Positions 52,805 to 61,451 of a stretch of 64,000 nucleotides of DNA are shown in pieces. The DNA comes from Micromonospora sp. CCTCC AA 2012012 (GTDB lineage Bacteria; Actinomycetota; Actinomycetes; Mycobacteriales; Micromonosporaceae). Position 1 is the first letter of the stretch. Every line of letters starts with the position of its first letter. The stretch covers positions 1,674,001 to 1,738,000 of the forward strand of contig NZ_CP159342.1 in assembly GCF_040499845.1 (NCBI RefSeq), given 5' to 3'. Made by a program: the position numbers and the translations under genes. The notes under the pieces were generated by a model. The model worked only from the letters and a program-made list of their open reading frames with translations. It had not been told where the DNA came from and did not search any database.

Positions 52805-53127
52805 GACCGCTGCCGGACCCGGTCGAGCGCCGCCTGCGACCGGGCGTCGGTCGCCCGGTAGCGGTCGGCGGCGGTCCGGAGCCGGTCGGCGGCGTCGCCC
52901 ACCGCGCCGGCGGCCGCGCCGACACCGTCGAGCAGGATCCGCTGCACCTGGCCCAGCAGCACCGGCACCGTGGTGCAGAGCTGACCGTACGCGTCGGCGT
53001 CGAGTCGGGTCGTCGCGCCGGCCTGCCGGGCCAGGGTCACCGCGTCGGCGATCCGGTCGAGGTGACCGGCGTGCGCGACGAGTTCCGCCGGGACGACCTC
53101 GATGCGGTCAGCGGGCGGCACCGTCAC
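52801..53127 (-). CDS. EspC/WXG100-like small helical protein
   Basis: 108 residues from GTG 53127 (GTG 53130 adjoining). It starts 20 bases inside the 3' end of the YbaB-like gene. The sequence IEVVPAELVAHAGHLDRIADAVTLARQAGATTRLDADAYGQLCTTVPVLLGQVQRILLDGVGAAAGAVGDAADRLRTAADRY matches the EspC-like excreted-factor family, a helical hairpin secreted through type VII systems. It probably pairs with the effector encoded next. Confidence 0.82.
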   Translation of the reverse strand: MTVPPADRIEVVPAELVAHAGHLDRIADAVTLARQAGATTRLDADAYGQLCTTVPVLLGQVQRILLDGVGAAAGAVGDAADRLRTAADRYRATDARSQAALDRVRQRS

Positions 53128-53497
53128 CACCGAGCCGCCGGGCGTACGACTCGACGACGGCCGTGGCCGCCGGGTCGTCCGGACCCAGGGTCTCCCGGGT
53201 CGCCGCGGTGACCTGGCGGAGCAGGTCGGCATACGCGGCGCGGGTGGTCGCGAGCACCTGCTCGGCCGTCCGCGCCGCCGAGGCCGCCCGGATCCGTTCG
53301 TCCAGCCGCAGGCCGACCAGTTTCCCGGCCGCGTCCACGGTCGCCTCGACGGTGCGGTCGGGGCTGGTGGCGGTGCCGGTCAGCCCGGTCAGCCGCTCGG
53401 CCAGCAGGGCGCTGCGGGCGGCCCGCTCGGCCAGCGACGACTCCCAGTCGTCGACGCGACGGCGTGCCGCCGCCAGGCCCGCGTCGTCCGTCCACAT
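53108..53497 (-). CDS. YbaB/EbfC-family-like protein of the toxin operon
   Basis: 129 residues from ATG 53497, with GAGGAGG 6 nt before. ARRRVDDWESSLAERAARSALLAERLTGLTGTATSPDRTVEATVDAAGKLVGLRLDERIRAASAARTAEQVLATTRAAYADLL has the coiled coil, central beta hairpin (VEATVDAAGKLVGLRL) and helix of YbaB/EbfC proteins. Actinobacterial operons with type VII effectors often begin with such a gene. Whether it binds DNA or chaperones the effector is unknown. Confidence 0.82.
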   Translation of the reverse strand: MWTDDAGLAAARRRVDDWESSLAERAARSALLAERLTGLTGTATSPDRTVEATVDAAGKLVGLRLDERIRAASAARTAEQVLATTRAAYADLLRQVTAATRETLGPDDPAATAVVESYARRLGGDGAAR

Positions 53498-53587
53498 GTC
53501 GACCCTCCTCAAGGGACCCCGTGTCGGCCCGCGACACGTTACCAACCGCACCCGACGCGTCGCTGCCCGTACGCGGCGAGTGATTCG

Positions 53588-53600
53588 TTGCACTGTGCAA
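53588..53600. promoter_or_regulatory. MarR-type operator TTGCACTGTGCAA, copy 1
   Basis: Perfect palindrome TTGCAC-T-GTGCAA in the divergent spacer between the toxin operon and the ndh operon, 84 bases before ndh. The same 13 bases, with the following AGGA nearly identical, recur at 58119. Confidence 0.7.
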
Positions 53601-53684
53601 GGAATTCTTCGGCGGAGCGGTTTCCCGCCCGGCGACCCGGGTAGCGACCTTCACGGCGGCGCAGTCGGCACCGAGGAGGCACCC

Positions 53685-54983
53685 ATGGCACGACCGCACA
53701 TCGTCATCGTCGGCGCGGGCTTCGCCGGGTTCCACGCCGCGCGACGGCTGTCCCGGACCGCCCGGGGCCGCGCCGACATCACTCTGGTCAACCCCACCGA
53801 CTACTTCCTCTATCTGCCGCTGCTGCCCGAGGTGGCCGGTGGCGTCCTCGACCCCCGGCACGTCGCGGTGCCGCTGGCCGGCGCGCTGCCCGGCGTCCGG
53901 CTGGTCCTCGGCGAGGTGACCGACCTCGACGTCGACGGCCGCCGGATCGGCTACGACGACCCGACCGGCGGGCACGACACGCTCCGCTACGACCGGCTGG
54001 TGCTCGCCGCCGGCAGCGTCAACAAGCTGCTGCCGATCCCCGGGGTCACCGACCACGCCCACGGCTTCCGTGGCATCCCCGAGGCGCTGCACCTGCGCGA
54101 CCACCTGATCCGGCAGCTCGAACTCGCCGACGCCGCCGACGACCCGGCCGAGCGGGCCGCCCGCTGCACCTTCGTGGTGGTCGGCGCCGGCTACACCGGC
54201 ACCGAGGTCGCCGCCCAGGGGCAGCTCTTCACCCGCGAGCTGGCCCGGCGGCACCCCCGGCTCGCCGACGTGCCGATCCGGTGGCTGCTGCTCGACACCG
54301 CCGACCACGTGCTGCCCGGCATGCAGGCCCGGCTCTCCGCCACCGCCGAGCGGGTGCTGCGCGACCGAAACGTCGAGGTGAACCTGGGGGTGTCGGTGCG
54401 GGAGGCGACCGCCACCGGCGTCGAGCTCACCGACGGGCGCAGCGTGCCGACCCGCTCGCTGATCTGGTGTGTCGGCGTGCGGCCCGACCCGCTGGCCGAG
54501 GCGACCGGCCTGCCGTTGGAGCACGGCCGGCTGGTGGTCGACGCATACCTGGCCGTCCCCGGCCACCCCGAGATCCTGGCCTGCGGCGACGCCGCCGCCG
54601 TGCCCGACCCGCAGCATCCGGGCCGGGCCACGCCGATGACCGCACAGCACGCCGTACGCCAGGGCAGGCTCGCCGCCGACAACATCGCCGCCGGGTACGG
54701 CAGCGGCCGGCGCCGCCCCTACCGGCACCGTGACCTCGGCTTCGTGGTCGACCTCGGTGGCTGGCAGGCGGCCGCCGCGCCGCTGCACGTGCCGCTCGCC
54801 GGCCCCCTCGCCCGGGCGGTGACCCGCGGCTACCACCTGGTGGCGCTGCCCGGCGGGCGGGCCCGGGTGGCCGCCGACTGGCTGCTCACCGCGTTCGGCT
54901 CCCGTCCCGCGGTCGGGCTGGGCCTGGTGCCCGACGCGGCCGTCCCCCTGGAGACGGCCTCCCCGGAGACCGTCCACCACTGA
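53685..54983 (+). CDS. type II NADH dehydrogenase
   Basis: 432 residues from ATG 53685, with GAGGAGG before. Two dinucleotide motifs: HIVIVGAGFAGFHAAR for FAD and FVVVGAGYTGTEVAAQ for NADH; RYDRLVLAAGS and EILACGDAAAVPD complete the NDH-2 pattern. A C-terminal amphipathic region should attach it to the membrane. It passes electrons from NADH to menaquinone without proton pumping. It leads an operon with glucose dehydrogenase and a GH15 enzyme, so it may reoxidise the NADH they generate. Confidence 0.9.
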   Translation: MARPHIVIVGAGFAGFHAARRLSRTARGRADITLVNPTDYFLYLPLLPEVAGGVLDPRHVAVPLAGALPGVRLVLGEVTDLDVDGRRIGYDDPTGGHDTLRYDRLVLAAGSVNKLLPIPGVTDHAHGFRGIPEALHLRDHLIRQLELADAADDPAERAARCTFVVVGAGYTGTEVAAQGQLFTRELARRHPRLADVPIRWLLLDTADHVLPGMQARLSATAERVLRDRNVEVNLGVSVREATATGVELTDGRSVPTRSLIWCVGVRPDPLAEATGLPLEHGRLVVDAYLAVPGHPEILACGDAAAVPDPQHPGRATPMTAQHAVRQGRLAADNIAAGYGSGRRRPYRHRDLGFVVDLGGWQAAAAPLHVPLAGPLARAVTRGYHLVALPGGRARVAADWLLTAFGSRPAVGLGLVPDAAVPLETASPETVHH

Positions 54984-54996
54984 CCGAGGAGAAGTG

Positions 54997-56046
54997 ATGC
55001 GTGCCCTGACCGTCATCCCGCAGCAGGCGGACACCGCCGCCCTCACCGACCTGCCCGACCCGGTCCCCGGCGACGGGGAGCTGCTGGTCGAGGGGATCGC
55101 CCTGGGCATCTGCGGCACCGACAAGGAGATCGTCGAGGGTCGGTACGGCTGGGCCCCGCCCGGTCACGACCGGCTGGTGCTCGGCCACGAGTCGCTGGGC
55201 CGGGTCCGTCAGGCTCCGGCCAGGGCCGACTTCGCCGAGGGGGACCTGGTCGTCGGGGTGGTCCGCCGCCCCGACCCGGAGCCCTGCGGCGCCTGCGCCC
55301 GCGGCGAGTTCGACATGTGCCGCAACGGCCGGTACACCGAGCGCGGCATCAAGGAACGCGACGGCTACGGCAGCGAACTCTGGACCGTCGAGACCGACTA
55401 CGCGGTGAAGCTCGACCGCCGGCTGGAGCGGGTCGGCGTGCTGATGGAGCCGACCACGGTGGTGGCGAAGGCGTGGGAGCAGGTCGACCGGGTCGGCGCC
55501 CGCTCCTGGTACGCGCCGCGGACCGCGCTGGTCACCGGCGCCGGACCGATCGGCCTGCTCGCCGCCCTGCTGGGCGTCCAGCGCGGCCTCGACGTGCACG
55601 TGCTCGACCTGGCCACCGACGGTCCGAAGCCGGCGGCGGTGGCCGCGCTCGGCGGCACGTACCACAGCGAGCCCGTCGCCGACGTCGCCGCGAAGCTCCA
55701 GCCGGACGTGGTCATCGAGGCCACCGGGGTCGGTCAGGTCGTCTTCGACGCGATGGCCGGCACCGCCGCGTACGGGATCGTCTGCCTCACCGGGGTCTCC
55801 TCCGGCGGCCGGAAGATCGCGGTCGACGCCGGCGCGACCAACCGCGACCTGGTCCTGGAGAACGACGTGGTGATCGGCTCGGTCAACGCCAACCTGCGGC
55901 ACTACGCCGCCGCCGCGGACGCCCTCGCCGCGGCGGACCTGGAGTGGCTGGAGCGGCTGGTGACCCGCCGGGTGCCGCTGAGCCGCCACGCGGAGGCGCT
56001 CACCCCGCGACCGGATGACATCAAGGTCGTTCTCACCCTCGACTGA
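54997..56046 (+). CDS. zinc-type glucose 1-dehydrogenase
   Basis: 349 residues from ATG 54997, AGGAG 5 nt before, 13 bases after the ndh stop. MDR fold with catalytic zinc ligands in GICGTDKEI and GHESLGRV, and structural cysteines CGACARGEFDMC; nucleotide motif TGAGPIGLLAAL. The long N-terminal pattern and YTERGIKERDGYGSELW, ENDVVIGSVNANLRHY are characteristic of archaeal/bacterial glucose dehydrogenases. It oxidises glucose to gluconolactone with NAD(P). Confidence 0.9.
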   Translation: MRALTVIPQQADTAALTDLPDPVPGDGELLVEGIALGICGTDKEIVEGRYGWAPPGHDRLVLGHESLGRVRQAPARADFAEGDLVVGVVRRPDPEPCGACARGEFDMCRNGRYTERGIKERDGYGSELWTVETDYAVKLDRRLERVGVLMEPTTVVAKAWEQVDRVGARSWYAPRTALVTGAGPIGLLAALLGVQRGLDVHVLDLATDGPKPAAVAALGGTYHSEPVADVAAKLQPDVVIEATGVGQVVFDAMAGTAAYGIVCLTGVSSGGRKIAVDAGATNRDLVLENDVVIGSVNANLRHYAAAADALAAADLEWLERLVTRRVPLSRHAEALTPRPDDIKVVLTLD

Positions 56047-56056
56047 GGAGGTTGTC

Positions 56057-57868
56057 GTGCCCCGTCCGATCGAGGACTACGCGCTGATCGGGGACCTGCA
56101 CACGGCCGCGCTGGTGGCCCGGGACGGTGCGATCGACTGGCTCTGCCTGCCGAGGTTCGACTCGCCGGCCTGCTTCGCGGCGCTGCTGGACGACGAGCGG
56201 GCCGGCCACTGGCGGATCGCCCCGGCCGGCGGCGGCGCGGCCACCCGTCGTCGCTACCGGGATGACACGCTCGTGCTGGAGACCGAGTGGGACACCCCGC
56301 AGGGGAGCGTCCGGGTGGTCGACTGCATGCCGCCCCGGGGCGAGGCCGCCGACGTCGTCCGCGTCGTGGAGGGGGTCTCCGGGCGGGTGCCGATGCGGAT
56401 GGACCTGCGGCTGCGCTTCGACTACGGCCACATCGCGCCCTGGGTGCGGCACCACGGCCGGGACCTCGGCGCGGTCGCCGGGCCGGACGCGGTGTGGCTG
56501 CGGTCCGACGTGACGCTGCACGGCAGCGACGGCGCCACGGTCGCCGAGTTCGAGGTCTCCGCCGGGCAGCGGGTGCCGTTCGTGCTCACCTGGCAGCCCT
56601 CGCACCTGTCCCGCCCCACCCCGGTCGACGCCGACGCCGCGCTGGCCGGCACCGAACGGTACTGGCGGGACTGGATCGGCCGCTGCGCGTACGACGGGCG
56701 CTGGTCGGCGGCCGTCAGGCGGGCGCTGATCACCCTCAAGGCGCTCACCTACGCCCCGACCGGCGGCATCGTCGCCGCCGCCACCACCTCGCTGCCCGAA
56801 CAGCTCGGCGGCCCGCGCAACTGGGACTACCGCTACTGCTGGCTGCGCGACGCCACCTTCACCCTCCAGGCGCTGCTCGGCACCGGCTACGTCGCCGAGG
56901 CGAAGGCGTGGCGCGAGTGGCTGCTGCGCGCCGTCGCCGGCGACCCCGCCGACCTCCAGATCATGTACGCCCTCGACGGCACCCGTCGGATCCCCGAGCA
57001 GACCCTCGACTGGCTCGGCGGCTACGCCGGTTCCCGCCCGGTCCGGATCGGCAACGCCGCCGCCGAACAGTTCCAGCTCGACGTCTGGGGCGAGGTGCTG
57101 GACGGGCTGCACCTCAGCCGGGAGGCCGGGATCGCCGCCACCGAGGCCGCCTGGGACGTGCAGCGGGCGCTGCTGGACTTCCTGGAGGGCAACTGGCGTC
57201 AGCCCGACAACGGCCTGTGGGAGGTGCGCGGCCCGCGCCGCCACTTCGTCCACTCCAAGGTGATGGCCTGGGCGGGTGTCGACCGGGCGGTCGCCGCCGT
57301 CGAGCAGCACGGCCTCGACGGGCCGGTCGACCGCTGGCGGGGCGTCCGGGACGCCATCCACGCCGAGGTCTGCGAGCGGGGCTTCGACCCGGCCCGCAAC
57401 ACGTTCACCCAGTTCTACGGCTCCGACGGCCTCGACGCCGCGCTGCTGCTGCTGCCCCGGGTGGGGTTCCTGCCGTGGCACGACCCGCGGGTCGTCGGCA
57501 CCGTCGAGGCGGTGCGGCGCGAACTCTGCACCGACGGCTTCCTGCTGCGCTACCAGCCGCAGCACGACCGGAACGTCGACGGGCTGCCCGGCACCGAGGG
57601 CGCGTTCCTGGCGTGCACGTTCTGGCTGGTCGACGCGCTGCACAACATCGGCCGCACCGCCGAGGCGGAGGAGACCTTCACCCGGCTGCTCGCGCTGCGC
57701 AACGACGTCGGCCTGCTCAGCGAGGAGTACGACCCGGCCGCCGGGCGGCAGTTGGGCAACACCCCGCAGGCGTTCAGCCTGGTCGGCCTGGTCAACTCGG
57801 CCCGTCAGCTCGGCGGCGCCAGCACCCGTACCTCGGCGTCGCCGGCCGAGCAGCACACCGCCTCCTGA
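56057..57868 (+). CDS. GH15-family glucosidase/trehalase
   Basis: 603 residues from GTG 56057, with GAGGAGG before, 10 bases after the dehydrogenase stop. (alpha/alpha)6 barrel of GH15: PRPIEDYALIGDLHTAALVARDGAIDWLCLPRFDSPACFAALLD at the start, then GPRNWDYRYCWLRDATFTLQALL, LWEVRGPRRHFVHSKVMAWAGVDRAV, LPGTEGAFLACTFWLVDALH. Intracellular actinobacterial members include trehalases and glucan hydrolases that release glucose. The adjacent glucose dehydrogenase supports glucose as product. Confidence 0.92.
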   Translation: MPRPIEDYALIGDLHTAALVARDGAIDWLCLPRFDSPACFAALLDDERAGHWRIAPAGGGAATRRRYRDDTLVLETEWDTPQGSVRVVDCMPPRGEAADVVRVVEGVSGRVPMRMDLRLRFDYGHIAPWVRHHGRDLGAVAGPDAVWLRSDVTLHGSDGATVAEFEVSAGQRVPFVLTWQPSHLSRPTPVDADAALAGTERYWRDWIGRCAYDGRWSAAVRRALITLKALTYAPTGGIVAAATTSLPEQLGGPRNWDYRYCWLRDATFTLQALLGTGYVAEAKAWREWLLRAVAGDPADLQIMYALDGTRRIPEQTLDWLGGYAGSRPVRIGNAAAEQFQLDVWGEVLDGLHLSREAGIAATEAAWDVQRALLDFLEGNWRQPDNGLWEVRGPRRHFVHSKVMAWAGVDRAVAAVEQHGLDGPVDRWRGVRDAIHAEVCERGFDPARNTFTQFYGSDGLDAALLLLPRVGFLPWHDPRVVGTVEAVRRELCTDGFLLRYQPQHDRNVDGLPGTEGAFLACTFWLVDALHNIGRTAEAEETFTRLLALRNDVGLLSEEYDPAAGRQLGNTPQAFSLVGLVNSARQLGGASTRTSASPAEQHTAS

Positions 57869-57877
57869 CCGGCCCGG

Positions 57878-58048
57878 TCAGTTCCCGGTGGTCGGCGGTC
57901 GCCGGGTGAGTCCCTCGGCGATCCCCTCGATGGTCTGCGCGAGGTAGTCGAAGTCCGGCACGGCGACCCGTTCGGCCCGGTCGTGCAGGTTCTCCGCGGT
58001 GACCGTGTCGTCGATGCGGGCGACCTCGTGGTGTCCGTCGCGGTCCAT
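57878..58048 (-). CDS. 56-residue protein behind a MarR-type operator
   Basis: Starts at ATG 58048 with GGAGGAGG 6 nt before, ends at TGA 57878. Acidic, hydrophilic: MDRDGHHEVARIDDTVTAEN through DYLAQTIEGIAEGLTRR. No family recognised and no membrane segment. Its upstream region carries the second copy of the TTGCACTGTGCAA palindrome, so it probably belongs to the MarR regulon. It is too short for many gene finders but has one of the best ribosome binding sites in the window. Confidence 0.65.
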   Translation of the reverse strand: MDRDGHHEVARIDDTVTAENLHDRAERVAVPDFDYLAQTIEGIAEGLTRRPPTTGN

Positions 58049-58118
58049 GGTGCGCCTCCTCCGGTGACGGTGACCGGCGCCGACGCGCCGCCGGGCCGGT
58101 CAGTGCATGATGCCATCA

Positions 58119-58131
58119 TTGCACTGTGCAA
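58119..58131. promoter_or_regulatory. MarR-type operator TTGCACTGTGCAA, copy 2
   Basis: Identical to the copy at 53588. It lies 71 bases before the 56-residue gene and 43 after the MarR stop. A second imperfect dyad GTGCATGATG/CATCATTGCAC overlaps it at about 58103-58124. Confidence 0.7.
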
Positions 58132-58173
58132 GGATTATGGCCAGGGTCACGACCACGACCGGGCGACGATTGC

Positions 58174-58677
58174 TCAGGCCTCCGGCTCCGGCTCGTCCGG
58201 CGTGGCGAAACCGAGCCACCACTCCTGCTCCGGCAGCTCCCCGGCGGCCGCCGCGAAGGCGGTCAGCGCCTCGGTGACCGCCGGCTGCCAGTACGTCGCG
58301 GTGGCCGCGACGATCGCCGACAGCTCCTCCCGCCGCCGCCGGATCACCTCCTGCACCAGGTCCCGACCGTCGGGCGTGAGCCGCAGCCGGACCACCCGGC
58401 GGTCGCTGGTCGAGCGGGAGCGGCGGACCAGGCCCTTGCGGATCAGACGGTCGCACATCCGGGTGCCGGTCGACGGGGCCACCCGCAGCTCGGCGGAGAT
58501 GTCGACGGAACGCTGCGGACCCCGGGTCGCCAGCACGACCATCGCCCGGAACTGCGGCAGGGTGACCTCGGCGTCGAGGTCGGCCAGCGAGCGGGCCGCC
58601 AGGCCGACGAAGGCGCGGCTCGCCGCCATCAGCGCCTCGACGGCGGCGGTCTCCGAGCCCCGGGCGGGTGGTTGCAT
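58174..58677 (-). CDS. MarR-family transcriptional regulator
   Basis: 167 residues from ATG 58677; no ribosome binding site is evident. Winged-helix core LDAEVTLPQFRAMVVLATRGPQRSVDISAELRVAPSTGTRMCDRLIRKGLVRRSRSTSDRRVVRLRLTPDGRDLVQEVIRRRREELSAI, with the DxRxx wing motif. It is the best candidate to bind the two TTGCACTGTGCAA palindromes. A dyad GGTTGC-N14-GCAACC (58670-58695) covers its own start, suggesting autoregulation. Confidence 0.93.
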   Translation of the reverse strand: MQPPARGSETAAVEALMAASRAFVGLAARSLADLDAEVTLPQFRAMVVLATRGPQRSVDISAELRVAPSTGTRMCDRLIRKGLVRRSRSTSDRRVVRLRLTPDGRDLVQEVIRRRREELSAIVAATATYWQPAVTEALTAFAAAAGELPEQEWWLGFATPDEPEPEA

Positions 58678-58769
58678 ACCGCCATCATCGCAACCCGCCC
58701 GGGAATGGACGGCACCGGAACGGGTACGCGCGCCGCCGGGAGGCGGGCGCCTCCGGGAGCGGGGGGACA

Positions 58770-59696
58770 ATGGGAAGCGCCGGCATCGTCGGCCTGGCCG
58801 TCGTGCTCGTGATCGTGCTGCTCGTGCTGGCGCTGAGCGTACGGCTGGTGCAGCAGTACCAGCGGGGCGTCGTGTTCCGCTTCGGCCGGGTCCTCGACCG
58901 CATCCGCCAGCCCGGGTTCCACCTGATCATCCCGGTGGCCGACCGGATGGTCCGGGTCAGCATGCAGACCACCGTGATCGGCGTGCCGGCGCAGGGCGTC
59001 ATCACCCGGGACAACGTCACGCTGACCGTCGACGCGGTCGTCTACTACCGGGTGGTGGACCCGGTGAAGGCGCTGGTCAACGTGCGGGACTATCCGTCGG
59101 CGGTGCTCCAGGTCGCACAGACCGCCCTCCGGTCGGTGATCGGCAAGGCCGACCTCGACACGCTGCTGCGCGACCGCGACCGGATCAACGCCGAACTGAA
59201 GTCGGTCATCGACGCGCCCACCGAGAAGCCGTGGGGGCTGCTCATCGAACGCGTCGAGGTCAAGGACGTGGCGCTGCCCGAGGGAATGAAGCGCTCGATG
59301 TCCCGGCAGGCCGAGGCCGAACGGGAACGGCGCGCGCGGGTGATCGCCGCGGACGGTGAGTTCCAGGCGTCCCGCCGGCTGGCCGACGCGTCCCGGGCGA
59401 TGGCGGACACGCCGGGGGCGTACCAGCTGCGGCTGCTGCAGACCGTGGTGGACGTCGCGGCGGAGAAGAACAGCACACTCGTCATGCCGTTCCCGGTCGA
59501 ACTGCTGCGATTCTTCGACGAGGTGGCCCGTGGCTCACGGGAGCAGGCCCCCGGCGGGCAGCCGTCGGCGGCGACCGCCGGGCGGGGACCGCGCGAGCAG
59601 GCCACCCCGGTCGGGCCGGTGCTCGGCCCCGTCACCGAGAACGTCGCCGCCGCCGCTGCCGACGGTGACGGCCACCGCGGCCGACCCGGCACCTGA
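58770..59696 (+). CDS. slipin/SPFH-domain membrane protein
   Basis: 308 residues from ATG 58770 (GGGGGG just before). One N-terminal membrane helix (IVGLAVVLVIVLLVLALSV), then an SPFH domain: QQYQRGVVFRFGRVLDRIRQPGFHLIIPVADRMVRVSMQT, TRDNVTLTVDAVVYYRVVDPVKALVNVRDY, LRSVIGKADLDTLLRDRDRINAELKSVID, GLLIERVEVKDVALPEGMKRSMSRQAEAERERRARVIAA. It is a member of the bacterial stomatin/slipin group, probably a scaffold or protease cofactor. The second SPFH protein in the window, after the flotillin-like one. Divergent from the MarR gene. Confidence 0.93.
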   Translation: MGSAGIVGLAVVLVIVLLVLALSVRLVQQYQRGVVFRFGRVLDRIRQPGFHLIIPVADRMVRVSMQTTVIGVPAQGVITRDNVTLTVDAVVYYRVVDPVKALVNVRDYPSAVLQVAQTALRSVIGKADLDTLLRDRDRINAELKSVIDAPTEKPWGLLIERVEVKDVALPEGMKRSMSRQAEAERERRARVIAADGEFQASRRLADASRAMADTPGAYQLRLLQTVVDVAAEKNSTLVMPFPVELLRFFDEVARGSREQAPGGQPSAATAGRGPREQATPVGPVLGPVTENVAAAAADGDGHRGRPGT

Positions 59697-59700
59697 CCCC

Positions 59701-61317
59701 TCAGGCGGGCACCGCCGGCTCCCGCTCGCCCGCCTGCTCCGGTACGACCACCGCCGCCGGCTTCGGCAGGGTGAACACGAACCGGGCCCCGCCCGAGTGG
59801 TCCTCGTCCAGCCGCAGCGTGCCGCCGTGGTACTCGACGATCTTCTTGCAGACCGCCAGGCCGATGCCGGTGCCGTCGTAGGTGCCGCGGGCGTGCAGGC
59901 GCTGGAAGATCAGGAAGATCTTCTCGGCGTACCGGGGGTCGATGCCGATGCCGTTGTCCGTCACGGCGAACGCCCACCCGGAGTCGTCCTGCGTCACCTC
60001 CACCCGGATCCGGGGCGCCCGGTCGGGGCTGCGGAACTTCACCGCGTTGCCGAGCAGGTTCTGCCAGAGCATCGTCAGCAGCGTCGGGTCGCCGTGCACC
60101 ACCGGCAGCGGATCCGCGCTGATCTCGGCGCCGGCCTCCGCGATCGGCCCCGAGAGGTTCGACTCGGCCTGCGCGAAGACCTCCCCGAGGTCGACCTCCC
60201 GGTCGTCGCCGTAGACCCGCCCGATCCGGGAGAACGCCAGCAGGTCGTTGATCAGGGCCTGCATCCGGGTCGCGCCGTCCACCGCGTACGTGATGTACTG
60301 CCGGGCCCGCTCGTCGAGCTGGTCGCCGTAGCGGCGCTGGAGCATCTGGCAGAACGACGCCACCTTGCGCAGCGGCTCCTGGAGGTCGTGCGAGGCCACG
60401 TAGGCGAACTGCTCCAGGTCCTCGTTGGAGCGGCGCAGCTCGGCGGCCTGCTGCTCCAGCGCGTCCCGGTCCCGCCGGCTGGCCACCAACGCGTCGACCA
60501 CCCGCTGCCGCATCGACTCCACGTCGGCGGTGAGCCGGGCGATGTCCGCCGGCCCCTCCGGGCGCAGCCGGTGGTCGAAGTCGCCGCCGGCCACCTGCCG
60601 CACCGACGCGCCGAGCCGGTCGAGCGGGCGCAGCACCGTGGTCCGCACCAGCACCGAGATGACGATGCTGCAGACCAGCAGCGTCACCAGGATCGCCAGG
60701 AGCAGCAGGTTCCGCACCGTCCGCGACCGGTCCAGGTCCGCCCGCCCGGCCGCCTGCACCCGGTCCAGGCGACCCTCCAGCGTGGTCATCGCCGCGCGGG
60801 CGGCGTCGAAGGTGAGCCGGCCGCGCTCCACCACCGGCGCCAGGTCCGTGGCGGTCGCCCCGGCCCGCCGGGCGGCGATCACCCGGTCCGCGACGTCGGT
60901 GCGCCACCGCTGCGCCAGGGCCAGCGCCGCGTCGAGGTCACGGCGCGAGTGCGGGTCGTCGGCGAGCAGGCCGCGCAGCCGGACCACCGTCGTGCGCTCG
61001 GTCGCCACCCCCTCGTCGTACGGGCCGAGCAGCTCCGGGTTGCCGGTGATGACGTACCCGCGCACGGCCGCGACCTGCTGCAACAGGTTGCTCTCCAGCC
61101 GGCCGACGGCGGTACGGGCCGGGGAGACCCGGTCCGCCAGCCGGTTCGCCGCCGCCGTCGTGCGGGACAGGGCCACCGCGCCGACCGCGCCACCGGTCAG
61201 CACCAGCACCGTCATCGTCAGCATCATGACACTGAGCCACCGGCTGGTGGTCATCCGCGCCGGCTGCCCGCCACCGGCGTCCCCACCCGTGGTGCTGGCC
61301 GCTCCGTTGCTGGTCAC
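59701..61317 (-). CDS. CHASE3-HAMP sensor histidine kinase
   Basis: 538 residues from GTG 61317, supported by TAATGT 8 nt upstream. Membrane helix 1 at about 29-49, an extracytoplasmic CHASE3-like helical domain to about 195, helix 2 (NLLLLAILVTLLVCSIVISVLV), HAMP, then HisKA with His310 in YVASHDLQEPLRKV and a HATPase with NLLGNAVKF, VTDNGIGIDP and GTGIGLAVCKKIVEYHGG. It resembles phytochrome-like cytoplasmic kinases in its HisKA. There is no response regulator beside it, so its partner is unknown. Confidence 0.94.
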   Translation of the reverse strand: MTSNGAASTTGGDAGGGQPARMTTSRWLSVMMLTMTVLVLTGGAVGAVALSRTTAAANRLADRVSPARTAVGRLESNLLQQVAAVRGYVITGNPELLGPYDEGVATERTTVVRLRGLLADDPHSRRDLDAALALAQRWRTDVADRVIAARRAGATATDLAPVVERGRLTFDAARAAMTTLEGRLDRVQAAGRADLDRSRTVRNLLLLAILVTLLVCSIVISVLVRTTVLRPLDRLGASVRQVAGGDFDHRLRPEGPADIARLTADVESMRQRVVDALVASRRDRDALEQQAAELRRSNEDLEQFAYVASHDLQEPLRKVASFCQMLQRRYGDQLDERARQYITYAVDGATRMQALINDLLAFSRIGRVYGDDREVDLGEVFAQAESNLSGPIAEAGAEISADPLPVVHGDPTLLTMLWQNLLGNAVKFRSPDRAPRIRVEVTQDDSGWAFAVTDNGIGIDPRYAEKIFLIFQRLHARGTYDGTGIGLAVCKKIVEYHGGTLRLDEDHSGGARFVFTLPKPAAVVVPEQAGEREPAVPA

Positions 61318-61325
61318 GGGCAAGC

Positions 61326-61331
61326 ACATTA
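61326..61331 (-). promoter_or_regulatory. -10 box TAATGT for the histidine kinase
   Basis: Minus-strand TAATGT 8 nt before GTG 61317, no ribosome binding site. Confidence 0.5.
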
Positions 61332-61451
61332 ACGGAGATCGACGGTGCCGTCGCGTCCGAGGACCCGTTGCCGCCCTCTGCTACCTCTGTGAGGCGTGTC
61401 CGTAACTGACCACGCGTATTTGCGGCCCGCCACAGCGGGGCGGCGGCGCCG

